Below the pieces are notes generated by a model. It saw only the letters and a program-made list of their open reading frames with translations, ran no database searches and had not been told where the DNA came from. A stretch of DNA of 37,607 nucleotides from Agrilactobacillus fermenti (GTDB lineage: Bacteria > Bacillota > Bacilli > Lactobacillales > Lactobacillaceae). The stretch lies in contig NZ_JACGCJ010000028.1 in assembly GCF_021030645.1 (NCBI RefSeq), positions 1 to 37,607 of the forward strand, in the 5' to 3' direction. This document shows positions 22,555 to 30,577 of the stretch, one piece after another (the stretch's first letter is position 1; each line of letters begins with the position of its first letter). The position numbers were made by a program, and so were the translations under genes.

Positions 22555-23322
22555 CTAACTTAAGCTAGCTAAAATAGCTTGCCGAGTTTGCAGACCATAT
22601 TTAATGAAGCCTTTAAATACTTGTTCATTGACACGATATTCGGGCGCACTAATGCTAAAAGCACCATAAACATGATGGTGTTTGATCAGATCAAAGCCAA
22701 CACAAAAAATATCTGGTTGATTCTCAATGTTATCGATGGCATAGCCCTTTTTCTGAATCGTTTTTAGATTCAATTGCAGTTGTTCAGGATCAGTGATGGT
22801 GTTGGGCGTCAGTGCTTTTAGCGATGTATGCGCTAAGTAGGTTTGCAAGTCTTGGGGTTCATAGCTGGCTAGAATTGCCTTACCCATAGCACTAGAGTAC
22901 ATATTCATGGTACCGCCAATGCGAGATACCAGTTTGACACTACGCGGGCTTTCTAATTTATCTAATAAGACAATGCGGTGATCTTCGACGATACCTAAAT
23001 TGACGGTTTCATTGGTTTCATCGCGTAGCTGTTCCAAAAATGGTCGGGTACTTGCTTTAATATCAAATGAAGCAGCGACACGTTGACCATATTCCAAAAA
23101 TATCGTGCCTAAATCATAAGTTTTACGAGCAGCATTCTCGCGGATGAAACCACAATAAATGAGTGTGCGCAGGATTTTTAGAACGGTGGGTTTAGAAATT
23201 GGGACTTGATCGCTGATTTGTTTTAAGGTTAGCGGTTCTGAACTTTTGGCAATCACATCAATTAATTGTTTTGCTTTCAGTAACACCGTTCCGTAGAGTG
23301 GCTGTTCTATTGTTTCCGACAT
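22555..23322 (-). CDS. IclR-family transcriptional regulator
   Basis: A 255-residue regulator with an N-terminal winged helix-turn-helix (EPLTLKQISDQVPISKPTVLKILRTL, in part; near residues 30-55) and the C-terminal IclR effector domain (VNLGIVEDHRIVLLDKLESP, SAMGKAILA, GYAIDNIENQPDIFCVGF, ISAPEYRV). AAGGAGGC lies before ATG 23322; a TTG at 23325 is an alternative. IclR proteins sense small acids or aromatic metabolites. A perfect inverted repeat overlaps its own promoter (23344-23370). The lipoyl-domain/lipA/lplA genes lie downstream on the same strand, which makes them the first candidate targets. The effector is unknown. Confidence 0.9.
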   Translation of the reverse strand: MSETIEQPLYGTVLLKAKQLIDVIAKSSEPLTLKQISDQVPISKPTVLKILRTLIYCGFIRENAARKTYDLGTIFLEYGQRVAASFDIKASTRPFLEQLRDETNETVNLGIVEDHRIVLLDKLESPRSVKLVSRIGGTMNMYSSAMGKAILASYEPQDLQTYLAHTSLKALTPNTITDPEQLQLNLKTIQKKGYAIDNIENQPDIFCVGFDLIKHHHVYGAFSISAPEYRVNEQVFKGFIKYGLQTRQAILASLS

Positions 23323-23343
23323 CAATCATTGCCTCCAAAAAGA

Positions 23344-23394
23344 ATAATATTTCTTATATGGAAATATTATACGACTCTTTTGTGTGTTTGTCAG
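23344..23394 (-). promoter_or_regulatory. iclR promoter with inverted-repeat operator
   Basis: On the minus strand CTGACA (23394-23389), 17 bases, TATAAT (23371-23366) form a strong promoter. ATAATATTTC (23344-23353) and GAAATATTAT (23361-23370) are perfect 10-base arms separated by seven bases and cover the -10 region and start, as expected for an autorepressed regulator. Confidence 0.7.
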
Positions 23395-23425
23395 GGGTAG
23401 AATTTAGTCAAAAAAGAATAAATGA

Positions 23426-23476
23426 TTGACAAAAGAAATGTTTGGTTATATAGTTAGTTACATGAGTAATTAACTA
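23426..23476 (+). promoter_or_regulatory. GntR/ABC operon promoter with YtrA-type operator
   Basis: TTGACA (23426-23431), 17 bases, TATAGT (23449-23454) is nearly consensus. TAGTTAGTTAC (23451-23461), ATGA, GTAATTAACTA (23466-23476) is an inverted repeat with matching arms save one central pair, overlapping the -10. This is the place and shape expected for autorepression by the GntR protein encoded next. Confidence 0.75.
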
Positions 23477-23517
23477 ATTAGCTAATTGCCTTTAGAACTT
23501 CCAATTGAGGTGAAAAT

Positions 23518-23886
23518 ATGCAGTTTAACTTTGACAGCGGTGTGCCGTTGTTTCAACAAGTTAATGATCAAATTGAAGAAGGTATTTTAGATGGGACTTT
23601 TCCTGAATTGACACAAATACCATCTACGACTGAAATATCGCAAGCGTTCAAAATCAATCCCGCGACAGTATTGAAAGGGGTCAATCTATTGGTTGCTAAT
23701 GGTTTAGTAGAGAAGCGCCGAGGCATTGGTGTTTTTGTCAAACAAGGGGCACAAGAACAGGTGCGGACGGCACGAAAGGCAAAGTTTTTAGAAGAAGCCG
23801 TCACCCAAATTGTGCAGCAAGCACAAGAATTAAATATTTCTAAAACACAACTGATCAAATTGATAGAAAGCAGGTATCAAGCATGA
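23518..23886 (+). CDS. GntR-family regulator, YtrA subfamily
   Basis: A 122-residue regulator: winged helix-turn-helix (PLFQQVNDQIEEGILDG, IPSTTEISQAFKINPATVLKGVNLLVANGLVEKRRGIGVFV, in parts) and only a short helical tail, as in the YtrA subgroup. Such proteins sit at the head of ABC transporter operons and often answer cell-wall stress. TTGAGGTGAAAAT precedes the ATG at 23518. The stop codon overlaps the ATG of the ABC ATPase (ATGA), so the two are translationally coupled. The operator at 23451-23476 suggests autorepression. Confidence 0.93.
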   Translation: MQFNFDSGVPLFQQVNDQIEEGILDGTFPELTQIPSTTEISQAFKINPATVLKGVNLLVANGLVEKRRGIGVFVKQGAQEQVRTARKAKFLEEAVTQIVQQAQELNISKTQLIKLIESRYQA

Positions 23887-24736
23887 AGATCGAATTAAAA
23901 GATGTGGTCAAAAATTTGGGCATACCAATGTTTTGAAATCAATCAATCTAACTTTTGAAACTGGGCATATTTATGGTTTACTTGGTCGCAATGGTGCGGG
24001 GAAGAGTACGCTGTTGAATTTGATCAATAATCGGATGTTTGTTTCTGATGGAACGATTGCCTTAGATGGTCACCCAATCAAAAATAATGAACAAGCCTTG
24101 AATCAATTGTTTATGACGAGTGAAGATACACTTTACCCAGGTGACATGCGGGTTAAAAAAATGTGGCGGACAACACAAGATTTTTATGGCACTTTTGACT
24201 GGTCATTTGCCAAGCGATTGGCACGTAATTTTAATCTGGATCCTAATTTTAAACTAAAAAAATTATCCACGGGTAATCGTAGTATTGCCAAGCTGATCAC
24301 TGCTTTGGGGGCACCAACTAAATTTATCTTTTTGGATGAACCGACTTTAGGGATGGATGCCACTAATCGGGATATTTTCTATCAAGCTTTATTAGAAAAA
24401 TTTGGTTCTGGTGATCAAAGTCTGATTTTATCGACCCATTTGATTCAAGAGGTCGAAAAAATGATTGATCATATTTTTGTAATTGATCATGGTCAGTTGA
24501 TTGAGGATCAATCTGTTGAAGCAGTTCAAAGTCATGCATTTGCCATTTCTGGATCTGAAACTTTGATCAAGGAGCATATTGCGTCAAGCAAGATCATGTC
24601 CGTAGAACCTTTTGGCAAACAATATAAAGTCTATGTTCGGAATTATAATTTAGCCGATTTACCAGACAGCTTACATGCCGAATCGTTGGATCTGCAAGCC
24701 TATTTTGTGAAATTAACGAATCGAGGGACGTTCTAA
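23883..24736 (+). CDS. ABC transporter ATPase with apparent -1 frameshift at codons 10-13
   Basis: The coupled ATG at 23883 opens a frame reading MKIELKDVVKN that stops at TGA 23934-23936. The rest of the ATPase continues in the other frame from GHTNVLKSIN to 24736. Restoring one A in the run 23910-23914 would give an ordinary start (VVKKFGHTNVLKS). Motifs: Walker A GRNGAGKST (near residues 35-43), a divergent signature LSTGNRS, Walker B FIFLDEPTLGMDA and the switch LILSTH. The fault may be a sequencing error, a true mutation, or programmed slippage on A_AAT_TTG (23912-23918). A TTG at 23933 could restart translation but has no ribosome binding site and loses the first beta strand. The protein would energise the permease at 24736. 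Confidence 0.85.
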
Positions 24737-25476
24737 TGAAATTTAAGGCGACGACATTATATAATTTTAAGCAGCAAGGTTTAACGCTCATCTACTTTAT
24801 GGTAGGCGTAGTTCTATTTACAGTTGCATTGCCATTATTAGGAATAATATTTACGAGCAATGCTCAAATTCATAGTGCTACAAACTTAGTGGTACTTTTT
24901 ACGATCATCAATTTTATCGGTGGCTATATCACTCTAGCACAAAAGAACTTCAATCTATTCATACAAAATGGCGTTGGTCGGCACACAATCATTAATTCAG
25001 TTTTGAGTGTGAATGTTGTCTTTGCATTGATCAATGCGCTTCTGGCACAAGGTATCCATGGCACCTTTAACACAAAGTACTTTCAGATACGTTTTATGAA
25101 CTTTATTGATGATTTTTATGGGCCGAATAGTTCTTATGGGACTCATAATATTGTTTGGCGTTTTTTGTTTATTCTATTAGTATTATTTGCGATTGCTAAC
25201 CTCGGTAGTATTCTGGGTGCGTTTTGGAGTCGCTTTGGTCGAATCCCTAGAATTATCCTGATTCTGCTAGTCATTTTCACACCCACAATTTTAATGAATG
25301 TCTATCGACTTTTATCTGCGACAACGCAAGCTAATGTGAAAATTATTATCGCGCAACTTATCGGGATACAAGCACACAGTGGGATTGAACCGCTAATGAC
25401 ACTGTTAGTGATTGGTATTCTGACTGGTCTGATGGTCTATGTATTGAATTTCAAGCGCGAATTGAAACGTAGTTAA
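24736..25476 (+). CDS. ABC transporter permease, six-helix type
   Basis: A 246-residue integral membrane protein with about six hydrophobic segments (LTLIYFMVGVVLFTVALPLLGIIF, LVVLFTIINFIGGYITL, VLSVNVVFALINALLAQGI, FLFILLVLFAIANLGSILGAFW, IILILLVIFTPTILMNV and PLMTLLVIGILTGLMVYVL). It starts within the ATPase stop codon (1-base overlap), typical of a two-component exporter. No substrate is implied by sequence; YtrA-type operons in lactic bacteria often relate to envelope stress or peptide antibiotics. No terminator is evident before the next promoter region. Confidence 0.8.
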   Translation: MKFKATTLYNFKQQGLTLIYFMVGVVLFTVALPLLGIIFTSNAQIHSATNLVVLFTIINFIGGYITLAQKNFNLFIQNGVGRHTIINSVLSVNVVFALINALLAQGIHGTFNTKYFQIRFMNFIDDFYGPNSSYGTHNIVWRFLFILLVLFAIANLGSILGAFWSRFGRIPRIILILLVIFTPTILMNVYRLLSATTQANVKIIIAQLIGIQAHSGIEPLMTLLVIGILTGLMVYVLNFKRELKRS

Positions 25477-25604
25477 AGTAGCCGTAAACAAAACTAGTAG
25501 CCTTAAATTTTTAAATTCCACTAGAATTAAAACGCTATCATGGTAATATATTAGTTGTATAAGGCCATATGGCTAGCTTGAACCATGAAGGAGTTTTATA
25601 AAAG

Positions 25605-26627
25605 ATGAAAGTTTTGACATTTGGTGAAATGATGTTACGTTTAAAACCACCGATCAGCGGCCGAATCTTACAGACAGACCAATTTGAAGCAACGTATGGC
25701 GGTGCGGAAGCTAATGTAGCCGTATCTTTAGCTTTGCAAGGCGATGAAGCTGCCTTTTTGACCAAGTTTCCCGATAATTTATTAGGCGATGCGGCGCTGA
25801 GTACTTTGCGTAAATATGGCGTAGATACAAGTAGAATACGCCGTGGTGGGCCACGTTTAGGTATTTATTTCTTTGAAAAGGGCGCCAGTGTACGCGGTAC
25901 CAATGTGGTGTACGATCGTGCTGGTAGCGCATTTGCGACTTCAAAAGCTCATGAATATGATTGGAATCAGCTTTTTGATGGAATTTCGCATTTTTATTTC
26001 TCTGGGATCACGCCAGCTATTTCAGCTGAATTGCAAGCGACTGTGTTAGCTGCTTGTAAGTATTGTCAAGCGCACAATATCACGGTTATTTGTGATATGA
26101 ATTACCGTGGTAAGATGTGGTCACCTGCAGCCGCACAAGCGTTCACTAAGCAAGTTATGCCCTATGTGACTGTTTGTATCGCTCATGATGAAGATTTTGA
26201 GGCCAGTCTTGGGATTCAGGCTTTTGATGGGGATATGACCAATGGTATCGCTCAACGAGACAGTTTCCAGGCTGGCATGCAGGAAGTGATCAAGCGCTAT
26301 CCTAGTGTTAAAATGGTTGCGAGTGTTCTGCGGAATATTTATTCGGTTGAAGATAGTCAATGGACCGCCATGATTTTAAGTAATGGTCAATTTTATAATA
26401 GTCCGCAATACCAGATGCACGTTTATGAAGGCGTTGCTGGGGGCGATGCGTTTGGGGCTGGCTTAGTCCATGGCATTTTGAACCATTATGAGTTACAGGA
26501 TCAAGTAAACTATGCGATTGCTGCCAGCGTTTTAAAATTAACCATTAGTGGCGACTTAAACCTAGTCAGTGAGGCTGAAATCAAGCACGTCATGGCGACA
26601 CAAGGTGGCAGTGCCATGAGCCGTTAA
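25605..26627 (+). CDS. kdgK: PfkB-family sugar kinase, 2-keto-3-deoxygluconate kinase type
   Basis: A 340-residue ribokinase-fold kinase. N-terminal GEMMLRLKPP and YGGAEANVAVSLALQG, LGIYFFEKGASVRGTNVVYDRAGSAF (in part), CDMNYRGKMW and the active-site VAGGDAFGAGLVHGIL are as in KdgK enzymes that phosphorylate 2-keto-3-deoxygluconate from uronate breakdown. The catalytic motif reads GGD where many members have GAGD; the Asp is kept. GAAGGAG stands before ATG 25605. No aldolase, uronate isomerase or transporter is near; instead two PH-domain membrane proteins follow after short gaps. Fructokinase or another sugar specificity remains possible. Confidence 0.85.
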   Translation: MKVLTFGEMMLRLKPPISGRILQTDQFEATYGGAEANVAVSLALQGDEAAFLTKFPDNLLGDAALSTLRKYGVDTSRIRRGGPRLGIYFFEKGASVRGTNVVYDRAGSAFATSKAHEYDWNQLFDGISHFYFSGITPAISAELQATVLAACKYCQAHNITVICDMNYRGKMWSPAAAQAFTKQVMPYVTVCIAHDEDFEASLGIQAFDGDMTNGIAQRDSFQAGMQEVIKRYPSVKMVASVLRNIYSVEDSQWTAMILSNGQFYNSPQYQMHVYEGVAGGDAFGAGLVHGILNHYELQDQVNYAIAASVLKLTISGDLNLVSEAEIKHVMATQGGSAMSR

Positions 26628-26650
26628 TATGAAAAGTGAGGTTTTATAGA

Positions 26651-27142
26651 TTGCAATCTATTGGCCCAGATCAATCACAAGTATTAGAACAATTACCTGA
26701 ACAGATCAAAACAACTTGGCGCATCACTGCCTTAATGAATGGATTTTGGCTTTTATTACCTTTAGTTGGGGCAATTTTAGCTTGGCAGTTTTGGCGGTGG
26801 CCAATTTGGGTGGTGATCATTGCTGGCTGCTTATTTATTGTATTACCAGCAATTCAGTTAAGTATTGTTCCGTACCGCTACCATTTCACGGGGTATCTTA
26901 TTTCCAATGAATTTGTGACATTACAATCTGGTTTTTTCTTCCGCAAACAAGTTACGATTCCGATCACACGTATTCAAAATGTGACCTTAGAACAAGGCCC
27001 AGTTTTGCGATGGCAAAAATTACAGGCCGTTCGAATTGACACGGCAGCCACTAGTCATCACATTGAAGGCGTATCCGTAAAAAAAGCAGATGCATTGAAG
27101 ACAGCAATAGTGCGATATGCTTTGGAGGAACAGGATGACTAA
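26651..27142 (+). CDS. bPH_2-domain membrane protein (YdbS-like)
   Basis: A protein of about 163 residues with two adjacent membrane helices (MNGFWLLLPLVGAILAWQF and WPIWVVIIAGCLFIVLPAIQL, given in part) followed by a bacterial PH domain (YRYHFTGYLISNEFVTLQSG, VTIPITRIQNVTLEQGPVLRW, and so on; DUF304/YdbS family). TTG 26651 is preferred because AAAGTGAGGT stands 9-10 bases before it; a GTG at 26636 lies inside that site. The next gene overlaps its end by 8 bases. In B. subtilis the YdbS/YdbT pair is linked to resistance to certain bacteriocins. Adjacency to a sugar kinase is probably incidental. Confidence 0.85.
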   Translation: MQSIGPDQSQVLEQLPEQIKTTWRITALMNGFWLLLPLVGAILAWQFWRWPIWVVIIAGCLFIVLPAIQLSIVPYRYHFTGYLISNEFVTLQSGFFFRKQVTIPITRIQNVTLEQGPVLRWQKLQAVRIDTAATSHHIEGVSVKKADALKTAIVRYALEEQDD

Positions 27143-28568
27143 ACACTTACATCCTTTGGCGATAGCCGTTAATTTACGTGATATAGTAGTGCAAAACTTT
27201 TTCTGGTTGATACTCATTGGCGTTAACTTTAGGAAATTGTTGCAAAAAGGTTGGTTTATCCCCGTTTGTGTTGGTATTAGCGGTTTCTTTGTCGGTTGGG
27301 CAATATTAAAATATTGGCGTTTTACTTTTGCAATTCGTAATTCAGCACTGACCATTCACTATGGCATCATCGTACGTCACCAGGAACACATTCCATTTGG
27401 CCGGATTCAAACGGTTCGTGAAAACCAGCCATGGTATTTACGTCCCTTGGGTCTGTACCAATTGGAAATCGAAACTTCTGGTAAAAGTTTGAATAAAGCC
27501 GAAGCACAGTTAGCGGTGGTTTCAGCAGTGGTTGTGCGTGAACTGGCACAAAGACGCCAAAGCAATGTCGATTCAGAATCTCAGGAAATTACAGCAGACA
27601 CGCCGGTTCATTCAAAGACAGCCGAAGCAACCTATGATATTAAAAATCGAGATCTAAATATTTTTGCGTTGACATCTCAAGGTATTGTACCGGTAATCTT
27701 GGTCTTGTCGTGGATTGTGAATAAATTGCAAGAGTGGTTACCAGCGGCCTATTGGCATAAAGTTGAACGAAGTTTTGCCGGTCAATCGCTGCTGATTTTG
27801 GCTGTACTGATTCTAGGTGTACTTGTAATCGGATTGTTGGTTTCCTACGCCCAGCAGTTGATCAAGTTTTTTCATTTTCATGCGCAGCGGCAAGGCCACC
27901 AACTTTTAATCAGTCAAGGACTGTTTTCCCGGCATCAAACAACGACAGATTTGAAACGAATTCAAGCGATTTGCTTATCACAAACTGCCTTGCGTCAAAT
28001 TTTTCACTTAGTGTCGGTAGAATTATTGCTGGCTGCTAGCCAAGATTCTGGACAGCAGAAGAATGTTTTGGCAGTACCGGTGATTCAGCGGTCAGCAGTT
28101 TGGCAGCAATTGAAGCAATTATTACAAATATCGGTCGATTTAAATTTTAAGTTAACTCAAATTGTGTCACAAAATCGCTGGTATTATCTGCGCAACAACT
28201 TTTTGTGGAGTTTACTGATTGTCATTCACATGACTGGCTGGCGATGGCCTTGGGGGGGGTTGAGTGTTTTGGTCACAATTTTTGCCGTTTTGGCTGGGAT
28301 ATATGCCAGTCGCAATACTGGCTATTATATTGAAAGTCAACAGCGGCTATATTTACAGTCCGCCAGAGTTTTTCAGCGAGATTTATTTATAATTGATAAA
28401 CGTAAAATTCAATCATTGGTATGGCAGCAATCTTGGTGGATGCAAGCCAAACATAATTACCATTTAATCGTTAATGTTCGCCAGAATAACGGCAATCATG
28501 CAATCCGACTGAAATATTTGACCCATCAGCAAGCACAGCAGATTCAAAGTTGGTACAAATCAATTTAG
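27135..28568 (+). CDS. Multi-PH-domain membrane protein (YdbT-like)
   Basis: A membrane protein of 477 residues with repeated units of membrane helices and bPH_2 domains: domain 1 after FFVGWAILKYW (LTIHYGIIVRHQEHIPFGRIQTV), domain 2 after LLILAVLILGVLVIGLL (QLLISQGLFSRHQTTTDLKRIQAI), domain 3 after LLIVIHMTGW (YYIESQQRLYLQSARVFQRDLFIIDKRKIQSL); motifs are given in part. This three-repeat plan is that of YdbT. ATG 27135 is chosen for the GGAGG 6 bases before it, inside the end of the YdbS-like gene (8-base overlap); an upstream ATG at 27117 has no such site. The two proteins probably act as a membrane complex. Confidence 0.88.
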   Translation: MTKHLHPLAIAVNLRDIVVQNFFWLILIGVNFRKLLQKGWFIPVCVGISGFFVGWAILKYWRFTFAIRNSALTIHYGIIVRHQEHIPFGRIQTVRENQPWYLRPLGLYQLEIETSGKSLNKAEAQLAVVSAVVVRELAQRRQSNVDSESQEITADTPVHSKTAEATYDIKNRDLNIFALTSQGIVPVILVLSWIVNKLQEWLPAAYWHKVERSFAGQSLLILAVLILGVLVIGLLVSYAQQLIKFFHFHAQRQGHQLLISQGLFSRHQTTTDLKRIQAICLSQTALRQIFHLVSVELLLAASQDSGQQKNVLAVPVIQRSAVWQQLKQLLQISVDLNFKLTQIVSQNRWYYLRNNFLWSLLIVIHMTGWRWPWGGLSVLVTIFAVLAGIYASRNTGYYIESQQRLYLQSARVFQRDLFIIDKRKIQSLVWQQSWWMQAKHNYHLIVNVRQNNGNHAIRLKYLTHQQAQQIQSWYKSI

Positions 28569-28705
28569 AGAATCGTTCATGGGTTGATCAAAAAATAGAT
28601 CTATTGATGAAGGGTAACACCACTTCAGTCAATGGATTTTTTTATATATAAAAATCCAGCCACTCATCAGGGACGGGATAAAATCGGTAATATGATATAA
28701 AGCTG

Positions 28706-29299
28706 TTAGAGACCACTTGCTTTTGTGTGCTTTGTTGGATACGTGCGAATTTTCGGTGGGGTATAAGTCTGCATGAAAGTTAAAATCTGCGCTAAATTAT
28801 CTGAAAAGAGTAGTTTTTTGCGATCAGTTTTTGTTAAAAATTCATTGGTAGTCATGGCGTCAAACATTGTGGCTAGGGGGTCGTAATAATGAGCGACATT
28901 GTAAAAAGCACAGGGATTGTCATTGTCACCGAGCCGCGCCCAAGAGAAAGCTTCGATAATTTCTTCAAGTGTTCCTGGACCACCAGGAAGGGCGATACAG
29001 CCATCAGCCATGGCTAACATAGTTTGTTTGCGAGTTGACATATCAGCAACAACGGTCAAATTTGTTAATTGATCAAACGCAGCACCACGATCAACAAGTT
29101 CTTGGGGCATGACGCCATCAACTTGACCGCCTTGATCTAAAACTTGACGCGCTAGTACGCCCATTAAACCGACACCGCCGCCGCCGTAAACTAGACTTAA
29201 ATCATGGACTACTAAAAAGTTGCCTAAATCAACTGCTGCTTGACGATAAACAGGATCATTGCCTGTTGAAGCTCCGCAATAAACTGCAATTTTTTTCAT
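28706..29299 (-). CDS. LOG-family protein (nucleoside 5'-monophosphate phosphoribohydrolase type)
   Basis: A 197-residue Rossmann-fold protein of the LOG family, often mis-annotated as lysine decarboxylase. It has VYCGASTGNDP, LVYGGGGVGLMG and the catalytic signature PGGPGTLEE. Members release the base from nucleoside 5'-monophosphates (cytokinin or AMP type). MKKIAVYCGAS from ATG 29299 matches where the family normally begins; an in-frame ATG at 29317 has no ribosome binding site, while GGATGG lies about 10 bases before 29299. It is monocistronic, divergent from the tmRNA gene. The role in bacteria is not settled. Confidence 0.9.
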   Translation of the reverse strand: MKKIAVYCGASTGNDPVYRQAAVDLGNFLVVHDLSLVYGGGGVGLMGVLARQVLDQGGQVDGVMPQELVDRGAAFDQLTNLTVVADMSTRKQTMLAMADGCIALPGGPGTLEEIIEAFSWARLGDNDNPCAFYNVAHYYDPLATMFDAMTTNEFLTKTDRKKLLFSDNLAQILTFMQTYTPPKIRTYPTKHTKASGL

Positions 29300-29403
29300 T
29301 CTAATTAAACCATCCATTATTTATTTTAATTAATTTTTATCTTAACATAAAAGTCGTTTCTGAAAGTTTAAACATGATATCCGTTTAGACGAAAGCCCAT
29401 CGT

Positions 29404-29432
29404 TTGAAAAATGGTATATTTTATGCTATTCT
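29404..29432 (+). promoter_or_regulatory. tmRNA promoter
   Basis: TTGAAA (29404-29409), 17 bases, TATTCT (29427-29432) with a TGC extension just before the -10. It starts transcription about 10 bases ahead of mature tmRNA. Confidence 0.65.
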
Positions 29433-29449
29433 AATAGTTGCTCATTTAC

Positions 29450-29815
29450 GGGGATGTTACGGATTCGACAGGCGTAGGTGAGCGTGGATTGCGATTCGTA
29501 GGTTACGTCTACGTAAAAACGTTACAGTTAAATATAACTGCTAAAAACGAAAATTCTTACGCTTTAGCTGCCTAAAAGTAGCTTAGTGTGATCCCGCTGA
29601 CTTCTCCCAAGGGTTAGATTTTGGGGTCTCAAATTAATTGGGATACGTTGCTAATTGCCACTTGAGGTTAGTAAAAGAGATTTGCAAGTTAGCTTTTACG
29701 TGTTAGCTCTGATAGATGGCGCTTCGTAATCGCGAATTTTTAAATGGTCTATCTATGATCGTAGAGGTCTGCGTAGCAATGCGTCTGGACAGGGGTTCAA
29801 CTCCCCTCATCTCCA
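29450..29815 (+). ncRNA. ssrA: Transfer-messenger RNA (tmRNA, ssrA)
   Basis: One-piece tmRNA that frees stalled ribosomes and tags their products for proteolysis. The 5' end GGGGATGTTACGGATTCGAC and the 3' T-arm (GGACAGGGGTTCAACTCCCC) with CATCTCC form the alanine-tRNA-like domain; GGGGATG (29450-29456) pairs with CATCTCC (29808-29814). The reading frame GCT AAA AAC GAA AAT TCT TAC GCT TTA GCT GCC TAA (29540-29575) encodes the tag AKNENSYALAA, of Lactobacillales type. The 3' CCA is not encoded and must be added after processing. A terminator follows. Confidence 0.98.
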
Positions 29816-29835
29816 TTCCCGTAGTTTCATCAAAT

Positions 29836-29886
29836 CAATAAGCCTCAAAATGTTGTTCAATCAGCATTTTTAGGCTTATTTTTTAG
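29836..29886 (+). terminator. tmRNA terminator
   Basis: AATAAGCCT-AAAATG and CATTTTT-AGGCTTATT pair closely and are followed by six Ts. It is T-poor on the minus side, so it mainly ends the tmRNA transcript. Confidence 0.85.
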
Positions 29887-29936
29887 ATAATCAATGCCTA
29901 GCTTATCTAATTTGGCTATCATTTATTGCTGCAAAA

Positions 29937-30413
29937 TTATTTTAACCATTTGTGCATTATGAAGAGATTAAGCATTAAAAGTATGAGATAAAGCGGCACG
30001 AATATGATAAGTAAATCGCCTGAAGCAGGTGGCGTGAATTGTACTAGCAGATAAGTCAAACCGACAAAGGATAGGATTCCAAAACATAATCCGGGGACAT
30101 AAGTTTTTAGGTATAGAGCCTGGAGCACGTGCCCAATAATATGTAGATTATAAGCAATGATTAGTGCAATAAAGAAGACGGATGAGTTATTAAAATAACA
30201 AATTGCACCGACGATTAAGATGAGTAAGTACTCCTCCAGAACTATCAGTGCAAAAGCACGTGGGGGAGTTTTAAGATACTGCTTCAATTTTTGAGGTATT
30301 TTTTGAAAGTGCACGAGCTTCTTTTGATACCAACTCGGCATATAGGCGAGTTCTTCAAGTTCATGAAGCATAAATAAAATTGGAAAAGATAAATATAAGA
30401 TGGCGTTATTCAA
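29937..30413 (-). CDS. HXXEE-domain membrane protein
   Basis: A 158-residue membrane protein of the HXXEE family. The first helix carries HELEE (residues 17-21), and a second histidine motif HIIGHVLQALYLKTYVPG lies further on (near 90-107). Together with a mid-protein Glu pair (VLEEYLL) they make a likely metal-binding or catalytic site inside the membrane. Four hydrophobic helices are visible. The start is TTG 30413 behind GAGGCGAT. The family's reaction is unknown. It is monocistronic. Confidence 0.85.
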   Translation of the reverse strand: MNNAILYLSFPILFMLHELEELAYMPSWYQKKLVHFQKIPQKLKQYLKTPPRAFALIVLEEYLLILIVGAICYFNNSSVFFIALIIAYNLHIIGHVLQALYLKTYVPGLCFGILSFVGLTYLLVQFTPPASGDLLIIFVPLYLILLMLNLFIMHKWLK

Positions 30414-30498
30414 AGTATCGCCTCGAGCTTTTTGACTTATATTATAGCATTTAATCTATTGATAAATAATTTTTAATAAAAGTAGAATAGTATCACTT

Positions 30499-30539
30499 AA
30501 AACAAAAGCCCAAGAACGAAATCATCTTTTTCTCAGGCT
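30499..30539 (-). terminator. Terminator after the NmrA-like gene
   Basis: On the minus strand AGCCTGAGAA (30539-30530) pairs with TTCTTGGGCT (30516-30507), with two wobble pairs, followed by TTTGTTTT (30506-30499). Confidence 0.65.
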
Positions 30540-30577
30540 GTAATATTAAATTTTGAGTCGCTGTAAAAATTATGAGA

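Noticed and set aside
28633-28658. TGGATTTTT/AAAAATCCA hairpin between the YdbT-like and LOG genes.
   Set aside because: No T tract follows on either strand; mostly A-T pairs, so it may be chance in AT-rich DNA.
28706-29299. Lysine decarboxylase.
   Set aside because: PGGPGTLEE and the length are those of the LOG family; the name is a known mis-annotation.
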